NCBI GenBank assembly: GCA_009763385.1
Contig: CM019823.1
Coordinates: forward strand, 97,785,104 to 97,849,103
DNA: 64,000 nt
Direction of reading: 5' to 3'
DNA from: Coix lacryma-jobi var. lacryma-jobi
Lineage: Eukaryota; Streptophyta; Magnoliopsida; Poales; Poaceae
Of this stretch, positions 22,135-33,508 are shown one piece after another. Position numbers and translations under genes: made by a program. The stretch's first letter is position 1; each line of letters starts with the position of its first letter. The notes beneath the pieces are model-generated. The model was given only the letters and a program-made list of their open reading frames with translations. It had not been told where the DNA came from and searched no databases.

Positions 22135-22280
22135 CCGCGGCGCCGCTCTGCAGATCCGCCCCGCCGTCGCCCGGCCGCCGCGGCGCCGCTCTGCAGATCC
22201 GCCCCGCCGTCGCCCGGCCGCCGCGGCGCCGCTCTGCAGATCCGCCCCGCCGTCGCCCGGCCACCGCGGCGCCACTCGAC
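22135..22280. repeat. GC-rich 43-bp tandem repeat
   Basis: Three near-perfect 43-bp units and a partial diverged one. Each contains CCGCGGCGCCGCTCTGCAGA and a CCGTCGCCCGG stretch. It lies in the probable 5' promoter-leader region of the minus-strand CACTA transcript. Confidence 0.85.
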
Positions 22281-23034
22281 GGATCCGCCCCGCAGTCGCC
22301 CCTGTGACCGCCCAGCAGGATGCCTCACCCCGGTCGCCGTACGCCCGCCGCCGCCACCGCCGCTGCACTATTGTCGATTGGGGATTGCCGAATTGAGGAA
22401 TAGTGAGGGGAAGCTCGAGCTGACGAGTGTGGTGCGTCTGGGAACGAAGGCCATCAACGTGGCTTACTGGGCTGTTGGGCCTTGTGCACTTGCCCCTTGA
22501 AGATAGAACAAAAAGATGCAAGATACCCAGCAGAACATATCTGAACAAGTAGTGTAGTGGAAATATCTATGAAGTATTACAGTTTGAGCCAGGTTCGATA
22601 CCCATTTGGCATAGTTTTTTTTACATTTGTTAACCATTAAAACCTTTGGCACAGTTTTTTTACATTTGTTGGCCATTATAAAATGTGCCACGCTGACCAA
22701 ATAAACATATAGAATCCTACTTCACTCGATTGCTGTGGTGTTTTATTTATTTATTTTACCATTTAAATTAAATGCTATAGGCAACGCCATCCCACATGCC
22801 ACATAATTTTTTGTTCTATATCCTATATATACAAAGTACTTTTATATCCTATAGATACATAATATTTTTATGTTCACCATATGCAGCAAATAAATGCAAT
22901 AAATTAACAAAAAAAATTAGTTGGAATAATTTAACAAATTGCCTTTTAGGTTTGATTTTTTTGACACATTTTTTTCTTTGCACTAATTATATGATAGCAA
23001 GTTATTTTAGGCTAACTAGAGTATGACCAATTTC
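22281..23034. other. CACTA 1 non-coding segment near the right end
   Basis: GC-rich to about 22400, then AT-rich. A short imperfect duplication of 'ttttttacatttgttggccatta' type occurs at about 22615-22680. No gene is supportable. Confidence 0.45.
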
Positions 23035-23207
23035 AAATCATACATTGTGACGGTCTTGATAAAACCGTCACGAGTTAGCGGGCCAGAAATATCCATTGAA
23101 CCCATCTGTGACGGAAAAAATATTATCGTCATGGATTGTGTCTGTCAGCGACGATTTGTAAATCCGTCACCGAGAATCCGTCACGGATTAACAAGTTTCT
23201 TGTAGTG
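23035..23207. repeat. CACTA 1 right subterminal repeats and terminus
   Basis: CCGTCAC/GTGACGG motifs recur in both orientations up to the inverted terminus TTCTTGTAGTG at 23207, mirroring the left end. Confidence 0.8.
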
Positions 23208-23646
23208 CAAGCAATCCCATCTCGATCTTTTCAATTCACTTAAAACTTGGTTCAGATTTTATTGACAGAATATGAACAGACCAAGCAAGTGACAGACTCA
23301 GAACTAGAGACATAGCAACCAAGCATATATGAAAAGCACGAGTGAATTCAACACATCCTACACATGCTAGTTGCATATCTCAATGGTGAACATTATCAAG
23401 TTTTATGTTTGTTAAGCAGATTCACCATTCAAAAATAGCTCAGCTCATAACATGTATTAGTGATCAGAAGGAGCATAAGCTACTAGTATCAACGAATAGC
23501 ATCGGAGCATACTAAACAGAGCATAATTACATTTTAATGATTATATACATGAAGCTCAGAATATAAAAGCGTATGCAAAAAGATTAAACCAAGACAAACG
23601 AGAAAATAGTCAGACTATGATACAAGATCCAAAATATTTTCCCCAT
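23208..23646 (-). other. Sirevirus non-coding segment after pol
   Basis: Directly downstream of the RNase H stop on the minus strand. No env-like frame is visible in this part or in the two segments beyond the insertions. Confidence 0.6.
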
Positions 23647-25734
23647 CTAAAAGGGGAAACACACACCAAGCTCACCCCTCAACCGATTAAAGATTGATTC
23701 GTCCAAAGGCTTGGTGAAAATATCAGCCAACTGATGATGAGTATCGACATGGCGAAGGTCGATATCACCCTTCTCATAATGGTCTCGCAAAAAGTGAAAG
23801 CGCACATCAATGTGTTTGGTCTTCGAGTGAAGCACGGGGTTCTTAGCAACGCTAATTGCACTCGTGCTGTCACAAAGCAAAGGAACACGCGAAAAGCTCA
23901 GACCAAAATCACGCAAGGTGGCCATCATCCAAAGCAACTGGGAACAGCAGCTAGCCGCAGCAACATACTCAGCCTCCGTGGTAGACTGGGCGACACTAGA
24001 CTGCTTGCGAGAAGACCACGATACAAGAGAAGAACCAATAAACTGGCAAGTCCTAGAAGTGGACTTGCGCTCAATGCGACAACCAGCAAAATCGGCATCA
24101 GAATAACCGCAAAGGGAGAGAGTGGAGGAAGCTGAATACCAAATCCCGAACTCAGGTGTGAAACAAAGGTACCTGAAAATACGCTTGACCGCCTGACGGT
24201 GAGAAGTGTGCGGCGACGCCTGAAAGCGCGCGCACAGACACACCGCGAACTGAATGTTCGGGCGTGTCGCCGTCAGGTAGAGCAGTGACCCGATCATGCT
24301 TTGGTACTCCTTGTGGTCCACAGCTTCTCCATCCTTGTCCGCATCCAGGGCCGTCGTGGTCGACATGGGTGTTGGAAGAGTCTTGGCCTCACCCATATCG
24401 AATCTCTTCAGCAAGTCCTTGGTATACTTGCCCTGGTGCACAAACGTCCCTTCTCGGGATTGCTTAATTTGCAATCCAAGAAAAAAAGTCAGCTCGCCCA
24501 TCATACTCATCTCGAACTCCCTGCTCATAGTATCTGCAAACTTGGCAACCAAAGCATGAGAAGAACCACCGAAAATGATATCATCCACATAAATCTGGAC
24601 CAAGAGAGTGTCTTTGCCTTGCTTGAGGAGAAAGAGCGTTTTATCCACACATCCCATTTTAAAACCCTTAGCAAGCAAAAAGGTTTTCAACCTATCATAC
24701 CAGGCTCTAGGGGCTTGTTTCAAGCCATATAAAGCTTTGTGGAGTTTGAAAACATGGTTTGGAAACTGGGGATTTTCAAAACCGGGGGGTTGTTCAACAT
24801 AAACCTCTTCTTCTATGTAGCCGTTTAATAAGGCACTCTTGACATCCATTTGAAAAAGTTTGAAACCTTTGGATGCAGCAAAAGCCAAGAGTATCCTAAT
24901 TGCCTCCAAACGAGCTACGGGAGCAAAAATCTCCTCATAGTCTATCCCCTCCTTCTGACTATACCCCTGGGCTACTAGTCTATCCTTGTTTCTCACAACA
25001 TGGCCATCCTCTCCTTGTTTGTTTTTGAAAACTCATTTTGTCCCAATAGGATGACAATTAGGAGGAAGAGGAACCAAAACCCAAACCCGATTTCTTTCAA
25101 AATTTTCCAACTCCTCATGCATGGCATTGACCCAATCCGGATCAGATAAAGCGTGTCCAACATCTCGGGGTTCAAAATCAGCAACAAATGCAGAATGAGC
25201 AAAGTGAGAGATTTGTTGTGACCTTGACTGAGTGACACGTTCGCCAATGCTGCCGATCATCTATTGAGGCGGGTGTTGGCGCTGGATTTGTCGTGGTGCC
25301 TCCCGAGCTGATGTAGCCTCCCCCTCAACAGTAGTTGGTGCCCCCTCGGGTATAAAAGGTACCGCTCGAGGTGGCGGATCCCACGGACCCCAAGAGGAAG
25401 AAGTGTCGGGGCCGTGAGTCGTAGTAGAAGCCGCTCCTTACGGCAGAGCAGGTGGAGGGGGTGCTGGATCATCCATACCTTCAGCACCCTCGTCCTCGTC
25501 ATCAAAAAGAGGCTCACCAACCTCATGATCACCTGCACGCTCAAAACGAGAAAAAGGACAAACCATGGTCTCGTCAAAGGTGACATCTGATGTCTCCATG
25601 ACTTGGTTAGTATCAAGGTTAAGTACACGATAAGCTCGAGTGTGAGTGCCATAACCCAAAAACACACCATCGGAAGAACGAGACTCAAACTTGTCCAAGT
25701 TGCCCTTTTTGAGTATAAAATAATGGCAACCAAA
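23647..25734 (-). pseudogene. Sirevirus pol, reverse transcriptase and RNase H part
   Basis: The 3' part of copia pol. A 449-residue undamaged run (23647-24996) holds reverse transcriptase with QMDVKSA, 'LYGLKQAPRAWY' and YVDD (near 24570) motifs, and RNase H with YSDADFAG, TEAEYVAA and the copia 'ADIFTKPL' terminus. Upstream (25734 to about 25000) is the end of integrase and the linker, broken by stops at about 25437, 25262 and 25036. The upstream end stops at a lone LTR that interrupts integrase. Motifs fix the superfamily as copia; the long acidic linker fits Sireviruses. Confidence 0.9.
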
Positions 25735-26099
25735 GTCTCGAGTGATGAGTGATTGTCAACGGGTTTGATCGCAGGTTCTTTGGCTTGTGTTGTGCAGGTG
25801 TAGAGCACGGAGACGGTGATCGAGGGCAAGGTGAAGGTCAAGTAGAGACGTGCCGTGCCGACGGACCGGGAGCGGTGATGGGCGGACGTGAGGCTTGGAC
25901 TGAGGGACCGGTGGCCTGAGGATTAGCTGTGGTGGCTGACATCCTGGGACAGCGATGAGTGAAGACTTGCGGGGCATGGTGTTGCTCGGGTCGAGGACCT
26001 AGGGACACGTGTCGGTGGACGGGGTGCACGGGCGGTGCATCCCCTCTACAGTTTCGGTTTGGTGGTAGAGCCAGAGAAAAACCATCGGGTGGACGGTTT

Positions 26100-26329
26100 C
26101 CAGGTTTGGGCCTTAAAACCTGGGCGCTGATGGTTTCCGAGTTTGGGCCACAAAACTCGGGCTGAGGACGGTTTCCAGGTTTGGGCCTCAAAACCTGGGC
26201 GCTGGCGGGTTTCCTAGTTTCGGCCACAAAACCAGGGGATGGACTTGGTGGCTGGTTTCCCGGTTTGGGCCTCAAAACCGGGGGTGGACGTGAAGGCCTG
26301 GTTTCCCGGTTTCGGCCACAAAACTGGGG
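26100..26329 (+). repeat. Six-unit inverted-repeat array, copy E
   Basis: Read on the minus strand for comparison with copy B, the arms in order are of the CCCGG, CCCGG, CCTGG, CCAGG, CCGAG and CCAGG types. The first and third units each have one unpaired or wobble position. It lies about 200 bp upstream of the TATA-like site. Confidence 0.88.
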
Positions 26330-27090
26330 GCGGAGTCCGTGAAGAGGACGCAGAGCAGTGGCGGCACGTGACGGCAATCGGTGAGGTTGCGTCGAGGCAA
26401 CGCTACCAGTTGTGCGGGCGTGGCCGTCGGATCCACCTACCATCGAGTTGGTCCAGAATAACCCTAGGGTTTAGCTGGTTCGCTCTGTAAGTAGTTAGGG
26501 GTAGAGTGAGAATTAGGAATAGTTAGAATTAGGATAAGTAGGGGGAGACACCCACCTCCCCATCTATCTCAGTCATTTGCTCTTTGCACTTAGGGTTTCT
26601 TGCTCTCCCAATTCCCTGCTGTAGCTAGCTGTGTACTGGAGATTTTGAGGAAGTGAGGCCGTATCCTCACTGTTGAAGCGTGTGGTAGCCACACGGTTGC
26701 AAATTTGTGAGTGTGATTCGCGTTTTGTTCGTGTTCTTCGTGGATTGCTTTTCTCCACGATTCTCACGTCGTTCGATCTCTTTGTTCGTTGCATCGTTTG
26801 CTATTTCGTTTGAACAGAGATGTTCTAGATCGTGAGGCACTTCTTTCCACCGAAGGAATTCACCTCTAACCTCACGACCTAGTAGATCGATCGAGTTTCA
26901 TTTCGGGTCAAGTTTTTCTCCCTTCCCCGATCTTCTTCGATTCATCGATTTGGAGATAGGATCGAGCCATGATCTCCTAGAGATAGCTCACTATCCTCTT
27001 TGTGACTCCTCTCACCAAGTTTGATCCCTAGAGGATCTGTTTTGGGTGAGATCGAGCGAAATTGGTGAACAAACAGTGGAAACTCGGGGA

Positions 27091-27362
27091 GACCGGACGC
27101 TTGCTCGGGTTGATCGGACACGTCCGGTGGTTGAATGCCGCGTGTATGAACTCAGTAGTCGATCGGATGCTCTCCTTGATCGCCGACCGGACGCACAGGT
27201 TCTACTGTTCATCGAGTTTGTTTTCTGCTGACCGGACGCACTGCTCTCGACCGGACGCTCCTCGCCTATGAGTCCGGTCAGAAACAGTAAGGTTCAGAAG
27301 AGGATTTTTTGGGACCGGACGCGTCCGGTGCACCTTGACCGGACGCAGGCAGAGTCCGGTCA
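27091..27362 (+). repeat. GACCGGACGC quasi-palindrome array, copy E
   Basis: Repeated GACCGGACGC and CGTCCGGT words, including GACCGGACGCGTCCGGTG near 27313, in the same relative place as in copies B and C. Confidence 0.8.
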
Positions 27363-27635
27363 GTTCTGTCCTGTGCTGATTCATCCGCGGTTCGCTCGTC
27401 CATTGTTGGCTTTGCATTCTGACTTTTGCGTTGGGTTTCTAAGAGTCGTATAGTGTCTCGCTATGCTTCTTGGAAGCATCCACCCTATATCTAGGGTCGT
27501 GGACACTTACGAGCTCTAGGTTATGCTCTTGAGATTGGTTATTGGGACAGTGGTTTGAAGTTTCCGAAAGGAATTTTTTAAAAGCTCCCATTCACCCCCC
27601 TCTGGTCGCTTTCTGGTAGCACTTTCGATCCTTCA

Positions 27636-28211
27636 AGTTTTCCAAAACGCAACTCATAAGAAGTCTTTTTCAAGAAAGCTCGGAGAAAAATGCGATTGGA
27701 AATGTAGCATGCAGTGCTCATGGCTTCGGCCCAATATCGCCTAGGAGTCCTATGCTCATCGAGCATCGTCCTGGCCATCTCAACAAGGGTCTGATTCTTC
27801 CTCTCTACAACACCATTTTGGGGCGGTGTGTAGGGAGAAGAAAACTGATGCTCTAAACCCCAAAGAGTTACAAAACTTCTCAAAATCCGAATTCTTGAAT
27901 TCGGAACCATTATCACTCCAAATAGCTCGCATCGAGTTCAAAGGGAACTCGTTCTGAAGACGCAAAATTAGATTGTGAGCAAAGGAGAAAGTCTCGGTCT
28001 TCTTAGCTAAAAAGAAGACCCACGAATATCTCGAAAAGTCATCAACAACAACAAGCACATACCACTTCCCCCCAACTGAGCTCACCCAAGCCGGACCAAC
28101 AAGGTCCATGTGCAAAAGCTCTCCAGGGCGCTTGGTCATGACCTGAGTCACTGGATGGTGGGGTGCGACAACCATCTTCCCATGTCTACAAGAGTGGCAA
28201 ACAAGATCCTT
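27636..28211 (-). pseudogene. Sirevirus pol, integrase part
   Basis: The copia integrase core: 'LLHMDLVGPA' with the first aspartate near 28110, 'IWSDNGSEF' with the second near 27915, and the 'NGVVERKNQTL' segment with the glutamate near 27800. A stop (TAG) lies at about 28211 where the frame joins the pre-integrase region, and a frameshift lies near 27865. The 3' end is cut by the LTR at 27635. Confidence 0.85.
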
Positions 28212-28919
28212 CTACATGGATAACTTGGGCAATCCTCGGATTAGGCTAAGTGAACTAAGCCTTGCAAGCAAGTCGAAGCTCAAATGTCCAAGTCTCCTAT
28301 GCCACTTCCAAAGATCAGAGGAGGAAGGTCCAGCCACAAGACAACGAGAAGTGCCAAAAGACTCTGAGAAATTTGCACGAAAGACTTTTCCAAAGGGCGA
28401 AATCATACAAACAAGATTGCCCTGAGGATCCAAAATACGACTGAGATTCGGTTTAAAACGAATCTCATAGTCATCATCAAAGAGTTGCGAAACAGAAAGA
28501 AGGTTAAAATGCAAGTTAGAGACAAGAGCAACATCGCGCAACACAAAGTGCTCATTAACTCGCACCGACCCATGGGACAACACTTTACCTTTGCTATTGT
28601 CGCCGAAGGTGATAAACTCCTTTCTGGCGACTGGACTAAGACTGGAGAACCACTTGGCGTTTCTGGTCATGTGCCTCCAGCAACCGGAATCCACCAACAA
28701 ACGTCCTCCAATCGTTTTACCTACATCAATAAAAAGACATAGGGTGAGCATACGGTCCAACACTGGGGTTAGTGAAGTAGGAAGAATACTAGTGTTGGGC
28801 CGGCTGCTCAAAAGAATGGTTAGTAGAAAAACCATTCCTAGCACACCTACGGGGGAAGCGATCACCACGTTGAGGAAAACGTGGTCCGCTAAGGGAAGAG
28901 CGTCCATCGCGATGCTCAA
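28212..28919 (-). pseudogene. Sirevirus protease and GAG-pre-integrase region
   Basis: Holds the aspartic protease motif 'LVDSGC' (near 28690) and, at the C-terminal end, the zinc-binding GAG-pre-integrase segment 'LWKWHRRLGHLSFD' (near 28280). It is out of frame with the upstream zinc-knuckle segment and ends at a stop before integrase. Confidence 0.85.
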
Positions 28920-29555
28920 AACGCGGTGGGGAAAAACGCTCTACAACAAAGCCACCGCCACGGGGTCCATAGCCTACAACTGCAGGCTCCCGCCGGGCAC
29001 GTCCTCTCCGCTGCCTAGGCCTGGGAACTTGAGGTTCAGGACCTCTGGGCCTAGCAGCACGTCTCTGAACATTCGGCGCATGTACATCATGAAAAGGATG
29101 GTACATGTCCGCATTGTTCATCTCCCTAGCACGGCGCGCCTCTCTCTTGCGCCGAAAGCAAAACTCACTCAAGTGTCCATCTCTCCCACAGTGCTCACAA
29201 TGGTACCTCACCGCTCTCAAAGGGGGTTGTTGGTACACACGGTTGTGGGTGTGGATCACTTTTCTCTTCTGTGGCATAAGCTCCTCCTGGATGGGTGGCA
29301 TTGTGTCCAGCTTGTTTTCAGGTGGTTTGGTTTGGGAGCCCATTGCTGGTTCTTGGGTGGAGCTCGTGGAGGTTCTTCAAACACCCCATCCTTGGTATTA
29401 GGCTTGAGAGGCTCTTTGGGTGGAAGCTTGGTAAGTTTGGGAGTAGTGGTGGAGTTGGGCTTCTCACATGGGTTTAGACCACTCGACTCTCCAATCTTCC
29501 CAAAAGCAGAAAGATCAACACCTGGAGCAAAGCCTACACCAGGACCTCCAGCAGC
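28789..29555 (-). pseudogene. Sirevirus gag-pol linker with second zinc knuckle
   Basis: After the gag stop at 29556-29558 (apparent TGG to TGA) the frame continues to a shift near 29340, then an arginine-rich run with a CCHC knuckle (CEHCGRDGHLSEFC, near 29190). In an undamaged element this would link gag to protease. Confidence 0.7.
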
Positions 29556-31343
29556 TCACTTGAATTGGGAGATCATCATCCCGAGCGGTGGCTCACCGCT
29601 AGACACCCATGACAAGATGGTCCGAAGGTATGTGTTTTCCTCCTCGGTTTGCATCTTGTCATGCTTCACATTAGCGATCTCCATCTCCAAACCCTCACAC
29701 AAAGCGCACCTAGTCACACAAGTGCTACCCGAGCTGGCCTTCTCAAGAGACTGAATCTTGGCATCCTTCTCTGCCAACTCGGTTTGCGAGACTGGACAAG
29801 ACTTGCACGCACCCAACAACAAGGGTCTAGCTCGGAGCTCATCCACCTCTCCAACCAAAGCAGCATACTTACCTCTCCAGGTGACAAGGTCAGTCATGTG
29901 CTTGGTGCACATCTCACACTCACCCTCCTCAGACACGACCACGGTGGACTTAGCGAACTCAAGCTCCCTCACTGTGTCCTCCCACTTCTGCCTAAACTCC
30001 TTGCGCTCTCTAGCAGCACGCCTAAGCAACTTATCTTGACTAAGCAAGGCGGCAGTAAGCTTCTCGACCTCAGCAGAAAGCTCGTCATGAGTGAGAGATA
30101 CCTGGGAGGTGTCGTCGTCGTCGTCGTTCCGAGGGCAGTCCTCCAGCTTGCCATCGACCTCATCACCAAGGGCCATGGTGAAGAGGACGTCGTTGCCAGC
30201 GAAGAAGCAGAGGCCGTTTAGCTTGTCCTCGATCCTCTTCTTCTTCTCGGACTCGTCATCGCTTGAGCAAGCGGAGTCGTCATCCGAGCCGTCGACGTCG
30301 CTGAGCGTGGCGAAGAACGCACGCTGCTCAGCCTGGGCCTTCTCCAAGTACTTCTTCTTGATGTACTCCTTGTCAAAGCCGCCCCTCCGCTTGTGCCTTG
30401 CAGGGACGTACTTCTCCTTGCGCTTGCCGGAGTCGTACTTGTGCCCATGATCACCCTTCCTAAATGTGTACTTCTTCTTGGGACAGTTGGCGATGAAGTG
30501 GTCGGGGTCGCCGCACTCAAAGCATCCTGAGCGTCCTCCTCTGCGGCGACGGCTCATGCGGTTGTTGTGGAACCGCGAGAACCGGTTGGCGAGCATCGCC
30601 AACTCGTCATCCCCCAAAGACTCCAGCTGGTCCTCTGTGACAGAAAAGAGTGAAGAAAGTGCAAATCCTCTAGAGGGGTTAGTAGAAGAGCTAGAAACCA
30701 AAGCCATAGTCGGGCCGGAAGGATTTTCATAAGAAGCCCTCGACATGGCGTCAATCTCACTAGACTTGAGCTTACTAAAGAGCTCGTCGCAAGTGAGGGT
30801 CTCATAGTTAGACGATTCGATGATCGCCTGGACCTTTGAGTCCCACACCGACCGATCAAGAGTGTGCAAAAGCTTCAAAGCCCTCTCATGATCGTCAAAA
30901 GGCAACAGCTCCTTGTTCACTCTCATCTTGTTGACAATAACCTGAAAGCGAGCGAATAAACTCTCTATGCTCTCGCTAGGCATATGTCGAAAGTTCTCGT
31001 ACTCCCGCTTGTGCGACTCGTAGAGACGAGATTTGACTTGAGAGGTTCCCTCATGGAAACGCATGAGGGTCGCCCAAATCTCACGAGCCGTGGGGAGGTG
31101 AGAAACGTGATCAAACTTGGACATGCTCAAACGGGAGAAAAGAGCGTTACGCGCTCGGCTATTGGCATCGTGCTCATCCATCTGAAGCTGAGTAACACGA
31201 GCAGCCAAGACAACGTAATCGTCCCTGTTGCAATTCTCCCAAACAGAAGAGCCCATGCTCTGGAGATAGGCCGACATGCGTATCTTCCAATACGCATAGT
31301 TTGTCCCATCGAAAAACGGCGGTTTGCCCACGCCGCGATCCAT
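29556..31343 (-). pseudogene. Sirevirus gag (UBN2 type)
   Basis: 595 residues open from ATG at 31343. The N-terminal 'PPFFDGTNYAYWK' and the following about 200 residues match copia-type gag (UBN2). A CCHC knuckle (CFECGDPDHFIANC) lies near residue 280, followed by a lysine-rich stretch, an acidic run and a C-terminal coiled-coil with paired cysteines. This part is intact. The premature TGA is at the end, so the protein would be shortened by the linker and pol. It would assemble the particle that packages element RNA. Confidence 0.85.
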
Positions 31344-31390
31344 GTCGCCTTCTGTGGATCTAGAACCGGCTAAGGTGGAAGATCCTTAAC

Positions 31391-31406
31391 CCGCTCCGAT
31401 ACCAAT
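31391..31406 (-). other. Primer-binding site of the Sirevirus
   Basis: On the minus strand TGGTATCGGAGC follows the 5' LTR after two bases. It matches the initiator methionine tRNA complement (TGGTATCAGAGC) except for one base. Confidence 0.85.
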
Positions 31407-31808
31407 TGAAGGACTGAGAGTGCAACCAGAAAGCGACCAGAGGGGGGTGAATGGGAGCTTTAAATTTTCCTTTCGGAAACTTTAAGCCACTGTCCCGAAA
31501 ATCATTCCCAAGAGCAAAACCGATGCGCGTGATGTCCACGACCCAAGAGAGTGGGTGGATGTTCCCTAGGAACATAGCAGGACACCACAAAAATTCCCTC
31601 GCCCAAGTTCACGCAGGTCAACTGGTGACAGGATGAACTTTGGGTAACTTCAACCTCCCCCGAGCAACGCTCGGGGGATTTAGGCTATTTTGTAAAGAGA
31701 GAAGCCCAATTTCTGAAGAGCACGAAGTCAGGAATCCAACGCAACAAGCAGATCTCTAATCAAAAGTCGGACGAGCAAACTGCGGACGAAAACGTGCAAA
31801 CTGCAATT

Positions 31809-32090
31809 GACCGAACTCTGCCTCCGTCCGGTCGAGAGGCACCGGACGCGTCCGGTCACACAAAAGCCGAAATGGGACCTCTTTGTTTCTGACCGGACTC
31901 ACTGAAGGGAAGCGTCCGGTCAGTAACCGAGCGTCCGGTCATGAAAGCCAAACCAGATGAACAGTAGGATGGGTGCGTCCGGTCGACTGTGAACAGAGTG
32001 TCCGGTCAAACACCGAAACAGAGCATTCTGTGTTCAACGACCGAACTCTGAGACCTAGCCTCCGGTCTGCACGACGCTAGCGTCCGGTCA
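31809..32090 (-). repeat. GCGTCCGGTC quasi-palindrome array, copy C
   Basis: Same arrangement as copy B, with a few units altered (for example CCTCCGGTC near 32060). Confidence 0.8.
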
Positions 32091-32884
32091 CCCCGCAGCA
32101 GCACTGTTCGTCCACCGATTTGACTCAATCTCACCCAAAACGAATCCTCTAGGGATCAAACTTGGTGAGAAGAGTCACAAGGAGGATAGTGAGCTAACTC
32201 TACGAGATCATGGCTCGAACCTATCTCCAAATCGATGAATCGAAGAAGTTTTGGGAAAGAAGAAAAACTTGACCCGAAACAAAAATCAACCGATCTACTA
32301 GCTCGTGAGGTTAGAGGTGAATTCCTTCGGTGGAAAGAAGTGCCTCACGATCTAGAACAACTTGGTTCAAACGGATTTGCAAACAACGCACCAAGCAAAG
32401 AGATCGATCGACGGGAAAAACGTGGAGAAAAGCAACCCACGAAGAACAAGAACAAAACGTGAATCACAACCACAAATTTGCAACCGTGTGGCTACCACAC
32501 GCTACAATAGTGAGATTACGGTCTCACTTCCTCAAAATCTTACGGACACAGAGGTATGGTTCTCTTCTCTGTGGATCTCAGTTAGCTACAGTAGGGGAGA
32601 GGGAGAGTAGGAAAACCTAGAAGGCAAAATAGCAAATGATTGAGATAGATGGGGAGGTGGGTGTCTCCCCCTACTTATCCTAATTCTAACTATTCCTAAT
32701 TCCCACTCTACCCCTAACTACTTACAGAGCGAACCAGCTAAACCCTAGGGTTATTCTGGACCAACTCGAGGTAGGTGGTGATCCGACGGCCACGCCCGTA
32801 AAATAGGTAGCGTTGCCTCAACGCAACCTCACCGATTGCCGCCACGTGTCGCCACCGCTCTGCGTTCTCTTCACGGACTCCGCC

Positions 32885-33114
32885 CCCGGTTTTGTGACCG
32901 AAATCGGGAAACCAGGCCTTCACGTCCACCCCCGGTTTTGAGGCCCAAACCGGGAAACCAGCCTCGAAGTCCATCCCCTGGTTTTAAGGCCGAAACCAGG
33001 AAACCCGCCAGCGCCCAGGTTTTGAGGCCCAAACCTGGAAACCGTCCTCAGCCCGAGTTTTGTGGCCCAAACTCGGCAAACCCGCAGCACCCAGGTTTTG
33101 TGGCCCAAACCTGG
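32885..33114 (-). repeat. Six-unit inverted-repeat array, copy C
   Basis: Arms in order CCCGGTTT, CCCGGTTT, CCTGGTTT, CCAGGTTT, CCGAGTTT and CCAGGTTT. All six pair; the first has one wobble-type change (AAATCGGG). Confidence 0.9.
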
Positions 33115-33508
33115 AAACCATCCACCTGATGGTTTTTCTCTTGCTCTACCACCAAACCGAAGCTGTAGAAGGGATGCACCGCCCATGCACCCCGTCCACC
33201 GACACGTGTCCCCAGGTCCTCGACCCGAGCAACACCATGTCCCGCAAGTCTTCGCTCGTCGCTGTCCCAGGCTGCCAGCCGCCACAGCTGATCCTCAGGC
33301 CACCGGTCCCTCAGTCCAAGCCTCACGTCCGCCCTTCACCGCTCTCGGTCCCTCAGCACGGCACGTCTCTACTTGACCTTCACCTTGCCCTCGATCACTG
33401 TCTTTGTGCTCGACACCTGCACAACACAAGCCAAAGCACCTGCGATCAAACCCGTTGACAATCACTCATCACTTGAGACTCGGCATACACCCATGTATCC
33501 GCAGTCAA

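Larger units (their letters stand above)
14812..23207 (-). mobile_element. CACTA (En/Spm) DNA transposon 1
   Basis: The 8.4-kb element begins CACTACAAGAA and ends TTCTTGTAGTG, with the 3-bp duplication CAA at 14809-14811 and 23208-23210. Inner terminal sequences match across the ends (GTTAATCCGTGA). Both gene relics, a TNP2-type transposase and a second En/Spm transposase gene (Transposase_24 type), are on the minus strand. It sits in the 3' non-coding part of the Sirevirus. Stops in both genes suggest it is not autonomous now, although its ends look intact. Confidence 0.92.
25735..27635 (+). repeat. Sirevirus-type lone LTR inside pol (copy E)
   Basis: A plus-strand LTR related to copies B and C but lying in the opposite orientation, in integrase. 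It ends with ...CCTTCA at 27635. Its first 25-30 bp (the TGCGGATACA end) are missing, and about nine codons of pol are missing at the same junction, so no target duplication can be read. A small deletion after insertion explains both losses. A TATA-like GATAAGTA lies at about 26533-26540. Confidence 0.85.
3723..33503 (-). mobile_element. Sirevirus-type Ty1-copia retrotransposon, degraded, with nested insertions
   Basis: The element is bounded by LTRs at 3723-5950 (3' LTR) and 31407-33503 (5' LTR) and flanked by a perfect 5-bp duplication GTCAA at 3718-3722 and 33504-33508. The primer site (31391-31406), gag, protease, integrase, reverse transcriptase and RNase H run in that order on the minus strand, which is copia order. 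Several polypurine-like tracts precede the 3' LTR, as described for Sireviruses. Nested inserts are the SINE-like piece (4704-4834), the CRM-like element (6332-13995), CACTA element 1 (14812-23207) and an LTR (25735-27635). Removing them leaves roughly 11.7 kb. Stops and frameshifts throughout make it non-functional. Confidence 0.9.
31407..33503 (-). repeat. 5' LTR of the Sirevirus (copy C)
   Basis: 2,097 bp on the minus strand from TGCGGATACA at 33503 to ...CCTTCA at 31407. It pairs with 3723-5950 by the shared GTCAA duplication. Confidence 0.92.

Noticed and set aside
21862..22500. 212-residue frame rich in Ala, Cys and Leu
   Set aside because: It is produced by the two tandem repeats; equally long frames run on the other strand.
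28591..29754. 387-residue plus-strand frame
   Set aside because: It is the reverse of the Sirevirus gag-pol linker and protease region, which has clear zinc-knuckle and protease motifs on the minus strand.
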